A stretch of DNA of 64,000 nt from Chondromyces crocatus. GTDB lineage: Bacteria; Myxococcota_A; Polyangia; Polyangiales; Polyangiaceae. The notes beneath the pieces are model-generated. The model was not told where the DNA came from, did no database searches, and saw only the letters and a program-made list of their open reading frames with translations. Both the position numbers and the translations under genes were made by a program. Positions within the stretch are counted from its first letter, which is position 1. Every line of letters begins with the position of its first letter. Of the stretch, positions 7,626-16,250 are shown one piece after another. The stretch lies in contig NZ_CP012159.1 of the NCBI RefSeq assembly GCF_001189295.1, positions 3,546,973 through 3,610,972 on the forward strand, read 5' to 3'.

Positions 7626-9653
7626 ATGACGCACGGGGAGGGGAGCGCGCGGCTCCGGCCTGGGGAGCGGTTCCTTCGGTTCCACATCCTGCATGTGCTG
7701 GGTGAGGGCGGTCTGGGCGTCGTGTATGCGGCGCTCGATGGCACGAAGCGATGCGCCCTCAAGCTGGTCAAGGCTGCCTGGATCGACGACGAGGGGCAAC
7801 GTCGCCGGCTGGTGCGCGAAGGTGCCCTGCTGGAGCTCATCCGGCACCCCAACATGGTCGAGGTGCACGAGACGGGCATCACCCGGGAGGGGATCGCCTG
7901 GATGCGCATGGAGCTGCTGGAGGGGGCGACGCTCCGCCAGGTGCTCCGACGCCATCGTCGGCTCTCTCCCGCCGTCGCCTTCACGTGGCTGCGGCAGGCA
8001 TGCCACGGCGTCTACCAGTGTCACGCCATGGGGGTCATTCACCGCGACCTGAAGCCCGAGAACCTCTTCATCACCCGCGATGGAACGGTGAAGGTCCTCG
8101 ACCTAGGGATCGCGAAGCTCTACGGGAACCCGGACACCCTGGATCAGCAAACCCACGGCACGCCCTTGTACATGGCGCCCGAGCAGATCCGCGCCGAGCC
8201 AGCGTCGTTCGCCACCGATGTCTACGCCCTTGCGCTGATGGCATACGAGATCTTCGCCGGGCATCACCCCTTCAAGCCGCCCACGCATGAATACGAGGTT
8301 CATGCCGTCTACGCGCGCCAGCTCCTGGAGACGCCGCCCTCGCTGGTGACGTGTGGCGCTCCGGTGGAGCTCGCCGCCGTGATTCGAGACGCGCTCCACA
8401 AGGAGCCTGCCCGGCGGCCCTGTGACGCCTTGGTCCTCGCCGAGCGCTTGAACCACGCTCTCAGGGCGAGCGCCTCGCTGTGGCCCGAGCTGAGCCAGCC
8501 GCCCGGACTGGAGGACCTGCGCACCCTCATCGTGGCGACGACCGGCGGAGGGATGGCCTCCGCAGGCGAGAACGGGCGTGCGTCTGGCGAGAGAGGGCCG
8601 TCCCCCGGTGCGGAGCGGCGAGGCTGCGAGACCGAGCGTTTACCGGACGCGTTCCGGGATCCGAGCTGTATCGAGGCCGTCGATGGCCGTCACATCACCC
8701 TGTCCCCCTTTGCCGTGACACCGCCGGCATTGCGACTTGCCCGTCACGAAACCAGCCGGTGCTCATCCACAGGGCCGGTGATTTCGCCCGCTTCTCGTTG
8801 CAACGAGGTCAGGCCCGAAGCGACGAGACATGTCAGATTTTCCGAGTGGATCGCGGGGTGGTGGGGCCCCGACGAGCCTTGCCCGGCGGGGCGGCGGGGG
8901 CGCGTGCCCCTGCCGTGTGAATCAGAGCTGGACGCCAGCCAGCCAGCCTCCCAGCGGCTCGTACAGCCCGCTCGCGCGGGGACACCCACCACAGAGCTCC
9001 TCGCCATTGCCTCCGCGGGGGCTGCCGCCGTGATCGTCTTGAGCGCGCTGGGGGTCGGTGTATCCGTGCTGGTCGATCACGAAACGGTGGTGGCAGCGTC
9101 GCCGGTCGTTCGAAGGGACTGGTCCCGGGAAGGCCCCACGACCCCACTCCCTGCCATGGACTTCCAGATGCCGCTGTCGCAGAGCAAACTCTCCGCGGCT
9201 TCGACGCCATCGGTCCAACCGACGTCATCTTCTCCGCCGTCAGAAAGCCTCACGTACGTCGAGCCCGAGCTGCGCTTGGACTTCACCTCCACCCCGACGA
9301 CGCACACCCCAGCTCAATTCGTCATTCAATCGCAAGCCGATCGGACGACCATACGCACCACGGCGTCGACGGCGCCGTCCACGAGAAAGGAACATACGCC
9401 TCTCCCCTCCTCTCTCCGTGCAGCTTCTGCGCAAAACGCCAAGGATTCACGAAGGAGCAAGGTGCCATGGAAGGGAAGCCGCGGTGCGTCGGCACTCCCG
9501 CAGCCGCAGCGAACGCCACATCGTTTGACCCCGAGATCTCCTTCTGCGCCCTCGGCTGAATCATCTCCAGCGACGCCCGAAACGCGTTCAGGCCCGATGA
9601 CAACGACAACGAAGAGTCCACACACCCTGGTTCCGCCACGACCTTTTGAATAG
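7626..9653 (+). CDS. Transmembrane Hanks-type Ser/Thr protein kinase
   Basis: 675 residues. Kinase domain at about 16-280: glycine loop LGEGGLGVV (25-33), the ATP-binding Lys in ALKLVK (46), catalytic HRDLKPEN (139-146), Mg-binding loop DLG (159-161, in place of DFG), and GTPLYMAPEQ in the activation segment. A low-complexity juxtamembrane linker follows, then one membrane helix at about 458-483 and a Ser/Thr/Pro-rich extracytoplasmic tail of about 190 residues. This is the PknB-like layout common in myxobacteria: cytoplasmic kinase, outside sensor or stalk. All catalytic residues are present, so it is probably active. It is followed at short spacing by two membrane-protein genes that are likely part of the same unit. 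Confidence 0.9.
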   Translation: MTHGEGSARLRPGERFLRFHILHVLGEGGLGVVYAALDGTKRCALKLVKAAWIDDEGQRRRLVREGALLELIRHPNMVEVHETGITREGIAWMRMELLEGATLRQVLRRHRRLSPAVAFTWLRQACHGVYQCHAMGVIHRDLKPENLFITRDGTVKVLDLGIAKLYGNPDTLDQQTHGTPLYMAPEQIRAEPASFATDVYALALMAYEIFAGHHPFKPPTHEYEVHAVYARQLLETPPSLVTCGAPVELAAVIRDALHKEPARRPCDALVLAERLNHALRASASLWPELSQPPGLEDLRTLIVATTGGGMASAGENGRASGERGPSPGAERRGCETERLPDAFRDPSCIEAVDGRHITLSPFAVTPPALRLARHETSRCSSTGPVISPASRCNEVRPEATRHVRFSEWIAGWWGPDEPCPAGRRGRVPLPCESELDASQPASQRLVQPARAGTPTTELLAIASAGAAAVIVLSALGVGVSVLVDHETVVAASPVVRRDWSREGPTTPLPAMDFQMPLSQSKLSAASTPSVQPTSSSPPSESLTYVEPELRLDFTSTPTTHTPAQFVIQSQADRTTIRTTASTAPSTRKEHTPLPSSLRAASAQNAKDSRRSKVPWKGSRGASALPQPQRTPHRLTPRSPSAPSAESSPATPETRSGPMTTTTKSPHTLVPPRPFE

Positions 9654-9729
9654 ATTTCGATTCAATTGCTCGTCTTGCGGCGACCCTGCTTGATGCGTGC
9701 GGCTCGGCTTTCAAGGCAGACTCCCTCGA

Positions 9730-10380
9730 ATGGATCAGCGAGATTCAAGCCCTCCTCGGTTCGTGCGCCCCGGGGACGATCCCCGCCTCGACGCCTTGCT
9801 CGCCGAACTGAAGGCGGGTGGGGAAGGGGAAGACCCTTTGTTCGTGGACTATCGACGGCTCCGTGGTGGTGTCGCTCGGCGCGGGGCGAATGGCCATCGT
9901 GCAGAGCGAGCACCCCGACCGCCCCGATCGAAGCGCTGGCTCGCGCTGGCGGCTCTGCTGATGTTCGCGCCCCTCACCCCGCTCGCGCTCGGTGTCCTCC
10001 TCGAATCCATGCGAGGGTTACAGGGCGCTGCGCGGATGCCCACCGCGTTTGCGCTTGCGTTCCCCACGTCCCTGGAGGCGCAATGGGCGGCGAACCCGAT
10101 GCCAGGCTCGGACACGCGTGCGCCTGCCCGCGAAGCTCCAGCCCTCGAAACCTCAGAGGAGGCCGCCTCCTCCACGGGAGAGGACTTCCGAGGGCTGCGT
10201 GAGGACACCCCGGTCCCGGCCGTGCTCCTCCGACGAACTCCACTGGCGAGAACATCGGATCCGGCGATGCCACCGCGCTCGTCGACGCCGATCTCAGCCC
10301 CTTCCTCTGTACTGGCCCCTTCCATCGCCTCCCCCGTGGCGGAGAGCGCCCCCGAGTTCTTCCTCCGTCGTCGAAAGTGA
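9730..10380 (+). CDS. Single-pass membrane protein of the kinase operon
   Basis: 216 residues from the ATG at 9730. A charged cytoplasmic N-terminus of about 75 residues (including DPRLDALLAELKAGGEGEDP) is followed by one membrane helix (WLALAALLMFAPLTPLALGV) and a Pro/Ser/Ala-rich tail of low complexity. No enzymatic motif. Its place between the kinase and a TPR/PEGA-like protein, overlapping the latter's possible GTG start, suggests it works with the kinase, perhaps as a substrate or adaptor. That role is inference from position only. An upstream in-frame ATG at 9697 is possible. Confidence 0.65.
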   Translation: MDQRDSSPPRFVRPGDDPRLDALLAELKAGGEGEDPLFVDYRRLRGGVARRGANGHRAERAPRPPRSKRWLALAALLMFAPLTPLALGVLLESMRGLQGAARMPTAFALAFPTSLEAQWAANPMPGSDTRAPAREAPALETSEEAASSTGEDFRGLREDTPVPAVLLRRTPLARTSDPAMPPRSSTPISAPSSVLAPSIASPVAESAPEFFLRRRK

Positions 10381-10385
10381 TCCCC

Positions 10386-11453
10386 ATGCGATTGAGCGTG
10401 ACGACACTGATTCACCTTCTGGTCCTCCTCGGTTCGAGTCCCCAGGCCACCGCCCAGAAGCCCAGGCAGGCGGCGCAGAGGGCCCAGGATGAAGCGCCGA
10501 CTTCCCGGAAAGAGGCACCGACCGCCAGAGACGTCTCGAAGGCCTCGCTGCTCTCTCCCGGACGCCTGGCGGATGCCAAGGTGCAGCGCCTCTTCGATCG
10601 TGCGGTGACGGCGTTCGACGAAGGCGAATTCGTCACGGCGCGTGATTGCCTGCGCGAGGCGTGGTCTGTGAACCGCGAAAAAGGATACGACATCGCGGCC
10701 AATCTCGGAATCGTCTTCCTGAAGCTCGACGAGCCCGTGCAGGCGGCCCGCTTCTTGAGCATCGCCCTCGCGGAGCGCCCCGTCTCGACCGAACCCGAGA
10801 TCATCGCAGAGCTGGAGGCGAGGCTGAGAGACGCCAGACGGCTCGTCGCGGGGCTGAAGGTCGAGGCGGCGCCAACCTGGACCGGGATGACCATCAACGG
10901 CCGGACGTATGCGGCGCCGACGCTCACCCGGGACGAGGTGTTCGCGGAGGCGGGCAAGGTCCAGATCGTGGCGCAGGCCCCGGACCATGTGCCATTACAT
11001 CATGAATTCATCCTCGCACCCGGGCAGCGCGCCGAGCTGGTCGTCCGATTGCACCGACGGCCGCCTCCTCTGTGGCCGGTGTTGGCGGGAGGTGGCGTGG
11101 CGCTGGCTGGCCTCGCCCTCGGAGGGGGCCTGTTCCTGGCCAGCAGGGGGGAAGGGACCGACGCAGAGCGCCTCCGGGACCGTCTCCTCGGTGCAGAGGA
11201 GAGCTGCGTGTTCGGCGCTGAGAACTACGCCTCGGCCTGCGCGTCACTCGACGAGACGGCGCGGCGTGCCGACACCCTGCACAACGCTGGCGTCGCGCTG
11301 CTCGTGACGGGCGGAGTCGCTGCCGTCGGGACTGGAGTCTGGGCCCTCTACCGTGAGCTGGCGCGAAGAGAGCGCTCGGCGTGGCCGGCGGTGGAGATCA
11401 GCCCCGGCGTGAGCTCGGGGGCTGTGACCGTTCATGTCGAGGGGGCGTTCTGA
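10386..11453 (+). CDS. TPR/PEGA-like exported membrane protein of the kinase operon
   Basis: 355 residues from ATG 10386 (GTG 10377 is an alternative). A signal peptide (LIHLLVLLGSSPQATA) leads into a basic linker, then a helical repeat at about 60-150 with TPR character (LFDRAVTAFDEGEFVTARDC). A PEGA-like beta domain follows at about 160-225 (MTINGRTYAAPTLT, then a PG-type turn). Two hydrophobic segments (WPVLAGGGVALAGLALGGGL and GVALLVTGGVAAVGTGVWAL) flank a short loop with two cysteines. Myxobacterial kinase operons often carry proteins of this layout. The function is unknown; it may display the PEGA domain at the envelope in response to the kinase. Confidence 0.72.
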   Translation: MRLSVTTLIHLLVLLGSSPQATAQKPRQAAQRAQDEAPTSRKEAPTARDVSKASLLSPGRLADAKVQRLFDRAVTAFDEGEFVTARDCLREAWSVNREKGYDIAANLGIVFLKLDEPVQAARFLSIALAERPVSTEPEIIAELEARLRDARRLVAGLKVEAAPTWTGMTINGRTYAAPTLTRDEVFAEAGKVQIVAQAPDHVPLHHEFILAPGQRAELVVRLHRRPPPLWPVLAGGGVALAGLALGGGLFLASRGEGTDAERLRDRLLGAEESCVFGAENYASACASLDETARRADTLHNAGVALLVTGGVAAVGTGVWALYRELARRERSAWPAVEISPGVSSGAVTVHVEGAF

Positions 11454-11820
11454 CGTTTGCGGAGAGGAGCCATGTCCGCCCGATGTTGTGCGGATCTGTA
11501 GGAGGAAACAGGCGCTGGTCAGGTGCGGGCAGGATTGAACGGGGTTGCTCATTCCTGGTTGGCGTAGGGATCATCTTTGCTGGTTGTGGATGACGGGCTA
11601 GCGCCTCGGCATTCGAAGATGAGGCTTTTTTTCGTGTTTTCATCATCTGTCCGTGTCGTTTCGAGCTGTAGGTCCCAGAAGGGGGCCATCCCAAGATCCT
11701 GGAACGAGTCTTCAACCCCATGTTCTCGGCCGCTTTTGAGCCCAGGATGACAGCGGAGGCGTTTCGGGATGGGAGCTGCAGACCACCAGGGAACGTGCAT
11801 GGCATTACGCGGAGGGGGTC
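11454..11820. other. Intergenic stretch before the glycine-rich protein gene
   Basis: About 365 bp with no supported gene. It is less GC-rich than its surroundings at about 11590-11660 (runs such as gctttttttcgtgttttc), which may mark a promoter or an imported segment. A frame here ends in a short hydrophobic stretch plus AGCG and then stops; see rejected items. GGAGG at 11811-11815 serves the next gene. Confidence 0.4.
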
Positions 11821-13455
11821 ATGTCGATGCGAGGAGAGGGACGCGTTCTCATCATGAAAGCCGTCGGGTTGATGCTGATCCACGGCATGGGATGTGGAAC
11901 CTATTGGGACGCGACCTATTCTCCGACGACTGATCCGTCGATCGCCAAAGGAGCTGGCCCGGATCTCGGAGAAGAACCTCCACCCGGATGCACGCCGAGT
12001 GCAGCGGGTGGAGACGTCGTGGACACCGGCGACGCGGCAGAGAATGCGGACACGGGTCAGCGAGGAATGATCCCTGCTCGTTGCGGCGTCTTCGTTTCTG
12101 CGAGCCTGGGCAAGGACGAGCATCCCGGCACCCCTGACCAACCACGCCAGACCCTGACGAGTGCCGTTGATAAAGCCATCGCGGATCAGGTGTACCGCGT
12201 TTATGCGTGCGCCGAAGACTTCGAGACCCTGGAGAGCGTGATGCTACCTCCGGGGGTCACGCTGTTTGGCGGACTCGACTGCATGCAAGGCTGGAGGTGG
12301 GTCGGCGACGCGACGCGGACGCGCCTTGCCGGCAAGAGCGGGACCATTCCGCTCCAGCTGGGGCAGGGGCCCTCGGAAGGAGAGGCGCCACCGCTGGGGA
12401 CGAGGATGGAGGATGTCGATGTGGTGACCGGGGCCGCGTCCGGGGACGAGCTGGGGCTCTCCTCCATCGCCGCCTTGGGCCTCGGGGGAACGATCACGCT
12501 GCGACGGTGCTCGCTCGAGGCCGGTCCCGGAACGGATGGGCGCTCAGGGGAGCCCTACGACGACGCCGCGCCCATGGGGCCAGATGGAATGGCCGGGGGT
12601 GCCGCTTGCTCCGCGGCCGTGGTGCTCGGTGGGGAGGCTGCCGTCAACACGTGCGGCACGCAGGAGGATGAGAATGACGATTCACTGAGCGGAACTGGTG
12701 GTGTCGGCCAGGCCATGGTGGGAACCAATGGCTCGTCCGGAGAGCCCGAGAGCACGCCCAATGCCGGGACCGGGTCGGGCTCCAGCTCGATGTGTCGCGC
12801 GGGCATGCCCGGGGATGGCGGCGCCGACGGAGCACCAGGGGCCAGTGGTGCCGATCTCGGCACGCTCAGCGCAGCAGGGTTCGAGGGAGCCTCCGGGCGT
12901 GATGGGGGACGGGGCAGGCCGGGGCAGGGAGGTGGCGGAGGTGGCGCTTCGAGAGGCGGCACGATCGGGAACACCTGTCCTTCCTCGGCCTCGGCTGGAG
13001 GCGCCAGCGGAGGTTCCGGCGGCGCGGGCGGCTGTGGAGGCCGCGGGGGCCGCGGAGGTCAGGCTGGAGGGGCCAGCATCGCGCTGATCAGCCTCGGAGC
13101 CACCTTCCACTTCGACGACGTCACGCTCAAGGCGAGCCGAGGTGGGAACGGCGGCTTCGGTGCAGAGGGGCAGCGCGGCGGCCCTGGCGGCTCCGGCGGC
13201 CCTGGCGGCTCGAAAGGCACCACCTCGCTCCTGGCGGGCTGCGAAGGCGGTCAGGGAGGGCTCGGGGGCCGAGGGGGGCCCGGTGGAGGAGGGCGCGGCG
13301 GGCACTCCATCGGCATGGCGCACACGGGTGACGCACCGAAGAGCGAAGGCCTCCGGATCGACGTCGGAGAGCCTGGCCTCGGTGGTCCCGGGATCGGCCA
13401 GAGCATGGGCATCGATGGTCTCCGCGCCGAGATGCAAGCATTTCCTTCGTTCTGA
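11821..13455 (+). CDS. Glycine-rich PGRS/collagen-like surface protein
   Basis: 544 residues. A short hydrophobic N-terminus (MKAVGLMLIHGMGCG) may be a signal with a poor lipobox. The region about 85-160 (CGVFVSASLGKDEHPGTP, then LPPGVTLFGGLDC) looks like the start of a right-handed beta-helix of the DUF1565 type, as found in exported myxobacterial proteins. From about residue 235 the chain is dominated by Gly-Gly-X and G-x-x-G runs, interrupted by a strand-like block (ASIALISLGATFHFDDVTL). A secreted or surface structural protein is the best guess. GGAGG five bases before the ATG supports the start. It converges with the DAC-domain gene. Confidence 0.75.
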   Translation: MSMRGEGRVLIMKAVGLMLIHGMGCGTYWDATYSPTTDPSIAKGAGPDLGEEPPPGCTPSAAGGDVVDTGDAAENADTGQRGMIPARCGVFVSASLGKDEHPGTPDQPRQTLTSAVDKAIADQVYRVYACAEDFETLESVMLPPGVTLFGGLDCMQGWRWVGDATRTRLAGKSGTIPLQLGQGPSEGEAPPLGTRMEDVDVVTGAASGDELGLSSIAALGLGGTITLRRCSLEAGPGTDGRSGEPYDDAAPMGPDGMAGGAACSAAVVLGGEAAVNTCGTQEDENDDSLSGTGGVGQAMVGTNGSSGEPESTPNAGTGSGSSSMCRAGMPGDGGADGAPGASGADLGTLSAAGFEGASGRDGGRGRPGQGGGGGGASRGGTIGNTCPSSASAGGASGGSGGAGGCGGRGGRGGQAGGASIALISLGATFHFDDVTLKASRGGNGGFGAEGQRGGPGGSGGPGGSKGTTSLLAGCEGGQGGLGGRGGPGGGGRGGHSIGMAHTGDAPKSEGLRIDVGEPGLGGPGIGQSMGIDGLRAEMQAFPSF

Positions 13456-13566
13456 CGGGAGTGACGGGAAGTCGGCCCGCCGGAGTGCGTCCGAGAGCAC
13501 CCAGGGAGCGGCGACAGGCACCTCGCGCGGGATGAAATCTCGGACGCGCACGTCGACGGGGATGCA

Positions 13567-14784
13567 TCAGAGAGGCCTGTAGATGACCCGCCCATCGGCT
13601 TCGCCCTGAAACGTGGCGGCGTCGCCGTCCTGGGACACGATGAAGGCGATCCGGTCGGGGTGTTCGGCCACGAACGAGACGGCGGCGTGGTGACGGGTCC
13701 CCCGGGCGTTCAGAGGCCACCGCTCGTCACAGCGTCCATCGGGTCTCGCAAGATAGACGTCCGAGACCTGCTTCGACGCCCGGAGCTTCGCGCCGAAGGC
13801 GAGCACCTCGAGGCCATGGCTCATGATCACCGCGCCATCGACCGTCGTCAGACGTGCGATCTGATCGAGGGCCCGGTCGACCCGAGCGGCCGCCTCGGAG
13901 GCGCGCGACAGGGCAGAGGTCGAGGCCCGAGCGCCTTCGGCCCGCGCTTCCACAGGGGACGCCCCCGCATTCTTCGAGCGGCTACTGACGTACAGCGCGA
14001 TCATGTCGCGTATCCAGGCGCCCAGAGCGAGCTTGGGCACGAGGCGCATCGGTTCGGCGTCGACCTGTCGATTCTCCGAGTCCACATCGATGTCCTCGCC
14101 TGGCCCGAGGATGGCGATCAGACCGCCGTGCCGGAGGTCGAGCATCTCGGACACGATGCGCATCAGGATGTCGTTGATGGGATGCAGGAAGGGTGGAGCA
14201 TGCTGAACGGCCAGCCGACGCTCGATGGTCTCGATCTGAACCCGGTGGCGAGACATTGCGGAGCGCACGGTGCCGCGTTCGTAGCGAGCGACCTCCCATT
14301 CGCCTCGGCGAACCACGAGCACCCCGGGCTTGGGGGCGGAGATGCGCACCAGGGGATCGACTTCCAGCAGGCGCCGACTGTGCGCGGTCGCGATCCCGGC
14401 AATCATGAGCCTGTCGCGCTGCGGTACCACGGCAAGAAAGGCGTGCGGCCAGTGGCAAGCGGATGCCAGCCTGGGGACGTGCGCCACGTCGAAGGGCAAA
14501 GGCACGGCGAGCCGCGTCATGTCCCAGACCGGGCGGGCTGACTCGAAGGCGTCGAGGTCTTCCGCGAAGACGATGCTGGAAGGGTGCACTTTGCCCTCTT
14601 CCGACGCCATGGAAGCGAAGAACATCGTCTCGACCAGCCGGGAGAGGATGGAGCGGGAGGGACTCGGGCCGCGGGAGAGCGCACCGGTCTCCCTCGTGTC
14701 GCCTGCTTGCTGGTCACTTCGAGCGCGCCGCTCCTCTTCCTGGAAGAAGGCTTCCGCCAGGTCGAGGGGGTACGTCAGCGCCAT
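13567..14784 (-). CDS. DAC-domain protein, putative diadenylate cyclase
   Basis: 405 residues from the ATG at 14784. The C-terminal ~100 residues match the DisA_N/DAC domain that makes cyclic di-AMP from ATP: DGAVIMSHGLEVLAFGAKL (from about 316, with the DGA motif), then NARGTRHHAAVSF (359-371) and FIVSQDGDAATF. The usual GTRHR becomes GTRHH here. The N-terminal 270 residues are a probable sensor region without membrane helices, followed by an Ala-rich helix (about 275-310). The frame is open upstream to 15348, but that part overlaps the ECF sigma gene and is not credible. GAGGAG directly abuts the ATG, so the exact start is uncertain. It is divergent from the ECF operon. Confidence 0.78.
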   Translation of the reverse strand: MALTYPLDLAEAFFQEEERRARSDQQAGDTRETGALSRGPSPSRSILSRLVETMFFASMASEEGKVHPSSIVFAEDLDAFESARPVWDMTRLAVPLPFDVAHVPRLASACHWPHAFLAVVPQRDRLMIAGIATAHSRRLLEVDPLVRISAPKPGVLVVRRGEWEVARYERGTVRSAMSRHRVQIETIERRLAVQHAPPFLHPINDILMRIVSEMLDLRHGGLIAILGPGEDIDVDSENRQVDAEPMRLVPKLALGAWIRDMIALYVSSRSKNAGASPVEARAEGARASTSALSRASEAAARVDRALDQIARLTTVDGAVIMSHGLEVLAFGAKLRASKQVSDVYLARPDGRCDERWPLNARGTRHHAAVSFVAEHPDRIAFIVSQDGDAATFQGEADGRVIYRPL

Positions 14785-14915
14785 CTCCTCGATGGTAGCA
14801 TTCCGCTGCGGCCTGTCGGCTCTCGCGGCCGGAGGCGGATCCGCGGAGAGGCCCGGCCCCCCTCGGTCCACGGCCTGCGCGGCCTCCGAAAAAAAAGTGG
14901 CCGGTTCCGCGACCC

Positions 14916-14939
14916 CCCACCGTCTTCCAGAGCGGTGGG
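14916..14939 (+). promoter_or_regulatory. Inverted repeat in the leader of the ECF sigma gene
   Basis: CCCACCG at 14916-14922 and CGGTGGG at 14933-14939 are perfect 7-bp arms around a 10-base loop. The right arm runs into the GGGAAGG ribosome binding site ten bases before the ATG at 14950, so the hairpin could mask it or act as an operator. Seen in sequence only. Confidence 0.3.
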
Positions 14940-14949
14940 AAGGCCATGA

Positions 14950-15453
14950 ATGACCAGCATCGACGACGACACCATCCACGACGCCTACGTCCGCTTGTTT
15001 CCGCTCCTCGTGAGCAAGTGCTCCCGCATGCTCGCCGATCCGGAGGAGGCGCGAGACGTCGCCCAGGAGACGTTCACCCGCATCTGGGCGGAGCGCGTCA
15101 ACCTGCGCGACCCCCGTGCCCTCACGGCCTGGCTCTACCGGACCAGCACGCATCTCGCCGTGGACCGCTACCGCGACCCCTGGCGCAAAGAGCGCTCCGA
15201 CCTGCCGGACTGGGAGCACCTCCGCACGGACGCGGCCGACCCGGAAGTGCGCACCCACTGGCGCCGCTTGCTCACCCATCTCCGGAGCACCATCCCCAGA
15301 CGCGAGCTGGAGGTCGCCATCCTGAGCCGCCTCGACGGCCTCACCCACGTGGAGATCGCCGAGATCACGGGGGATGGCGAGCGCACCGTCCGGCGGCTCC
15401 TGGCCCAGTTCGAGGAGCGCGTGCAGCGCTTCCAGCAGCGGAGTGAACGATGA
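14950..15453 (+). CDS. ECF-type RNA polymerase sigma factor
   Basis: 167 residues, the size of a minimal two-domain sigma factor. Region 2 is at about 10-80, with DPEEARDVAQETFTRIWAE (2.1-2.2) and LTAWLYRTSTHLAVDRYRD (2.3-2.4). Region 4 is at about 105-160, with RELEVAILSRLDGLTHVEIA and the helix-turn-helix GDGERTVRRLLAQFEE. No extra C-terminal domain. The gene overlaps the next by four bases (ATGA), the standard layout of a sigma factor with its regulator. It probably directs transcription of its own operon and so of the caspase-like protein downstream. Confidence 0.88.
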   Translation: MTSIDDDTIHDAYVRLFPLLVSKCSRMLADPEEARDVAQETFTRIWAERVNLRDPRALTAWLYRTSTHLAVDRYRDPWRKERSDLPDWEHLRTDAADPEVRTHWRRLLTHLRSTIPRRELEVAILSRLDGLTHVEIAEITGDGERTVRRLLAQFEERVQRFQQRSER

Positions 15454-16250
15454 ACCACCCCGACCAGCACCCCTCGTTCCTCGAACTCGACCGCCTCGCG
15501 CTCGACGCCGCCACCTCTCCGGAGACCCAGGCCCACGTCGCCGCGTGCCCGACCTGCCAGCGCCACCTCGCCTCCCGCGAGAGCGCGCCCCTCGCCGACT
15601 TGCCTGCGCTCCAGCAGCGCGCGCGCGCCGCCGCCGCCGCCCGTGATCTCACCGGTCCTCGCCGCATCGTTCAGCTCCCCGCAGTACGCCGTCTGCTCTG
15701 GGCGGGCCCCTCCCTCGCCGCGGCCGCCGCCGTGATCCTCTTCGTCCTGTTCCGACCCCAGGTGCACGTCGACGTGCCTCACGACCCGGCGACGTCCGGC
15801 GAGTTCACCACCATCAAGGGGAGCGCCTCCGCCCTGCTCCACATCAAGCGCGGCGAGCACCTCTTCGTCTGGGATGGCCTGGCTCCAGTCCAGCCGGGCG
15901 ACAAGCTCCGCCTCGAGGTCGCGGCCGACGGCTTCACGCACGTCACCGTCCTCGCCGCGCCCCCTCCCAGCGCCCCTGGCGCTCCTCCAGCGCCCTTCGC
16001 ATCCAGTGTCCCCCAGGCACCCGCCCCCGTCGTGCTCTACAGCGCAGCCATCGACCCCGAGCGCCCCGTCGCGCTCCCCAAGGCGTGGGAAGTCGACGAC
16101 AGCCCCGGCCCCGAGTCCCTCGTGGTCGTGCTCTCCGCCGCGCCCCTCGACCCGACCCTCGCCCTCGATGCCCTGCGCACCCCGCGTGATGGCGTCTGGA
16201 TCCAACGCTTCGACCTCTCCAAGCTCCCCCGACAGGAGGGCACCCCGTGA
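15450..16250 (+). CDS. Zinc-finger anti-sigma-like membrane protein
   Basis: 266 residues. The N-terminus has the H-x3-C-x2-C signature of ZAS anti-sigma domains (TQAHVAACPTCQRHL, about 26-40). A membrane helix follows at about 83-104 (LLWAGPSLAAAAAVILFVLF), then a periplasmic beta-rich domain (about 105-266) containing a Pro/Ala-rich linker. It should hold the co-transcribed ECF factor at the membrane and release it on an envelope signal. Start and stop overlap both neighbours by four bases (ATGA upstream, GTGA downstream), so the three genes form one tightly coupled operon. The anti-sigma function is inferred from motif and position. Confidence 0.75.
   Translation: MNHPDQHPSFLELDRLALDAATSPETQAHVAACPTCQRHLASRESAPLADLPALQQRARAAAAARDLTGPRRIVQLPAVRRLLWAGPSLAAAAAVILFVLFRPQVHVDVPHDPATSGEFTTIKGSASALLHIKRGEHLFVWDGLAPVQPGDKLRLEVAADGFTHVTVLAAPPPSAPGAPPAPFASSVPQAPAPVVLYSAAIDPERPVALPKAWEVDDSPGPESLVVVLSAAPLDPTLALDALRTPRDGVWIQRFDLSKLPRQEGTP

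Noticed and set aside
11520..11593. Short lipoprotein-like peptide ending in GVGIIFAGCG
   Set aside because: It stops directly after the lipobox, leaving no mature protein; could be a broken signal sequence but nothing else of the gene is visible.
14785..15348. N-terminal extension of the DAC-domain protein
   Set aside because: It runs antisense through the well-supported ECF sigma gene and has no DAC-family similarity.
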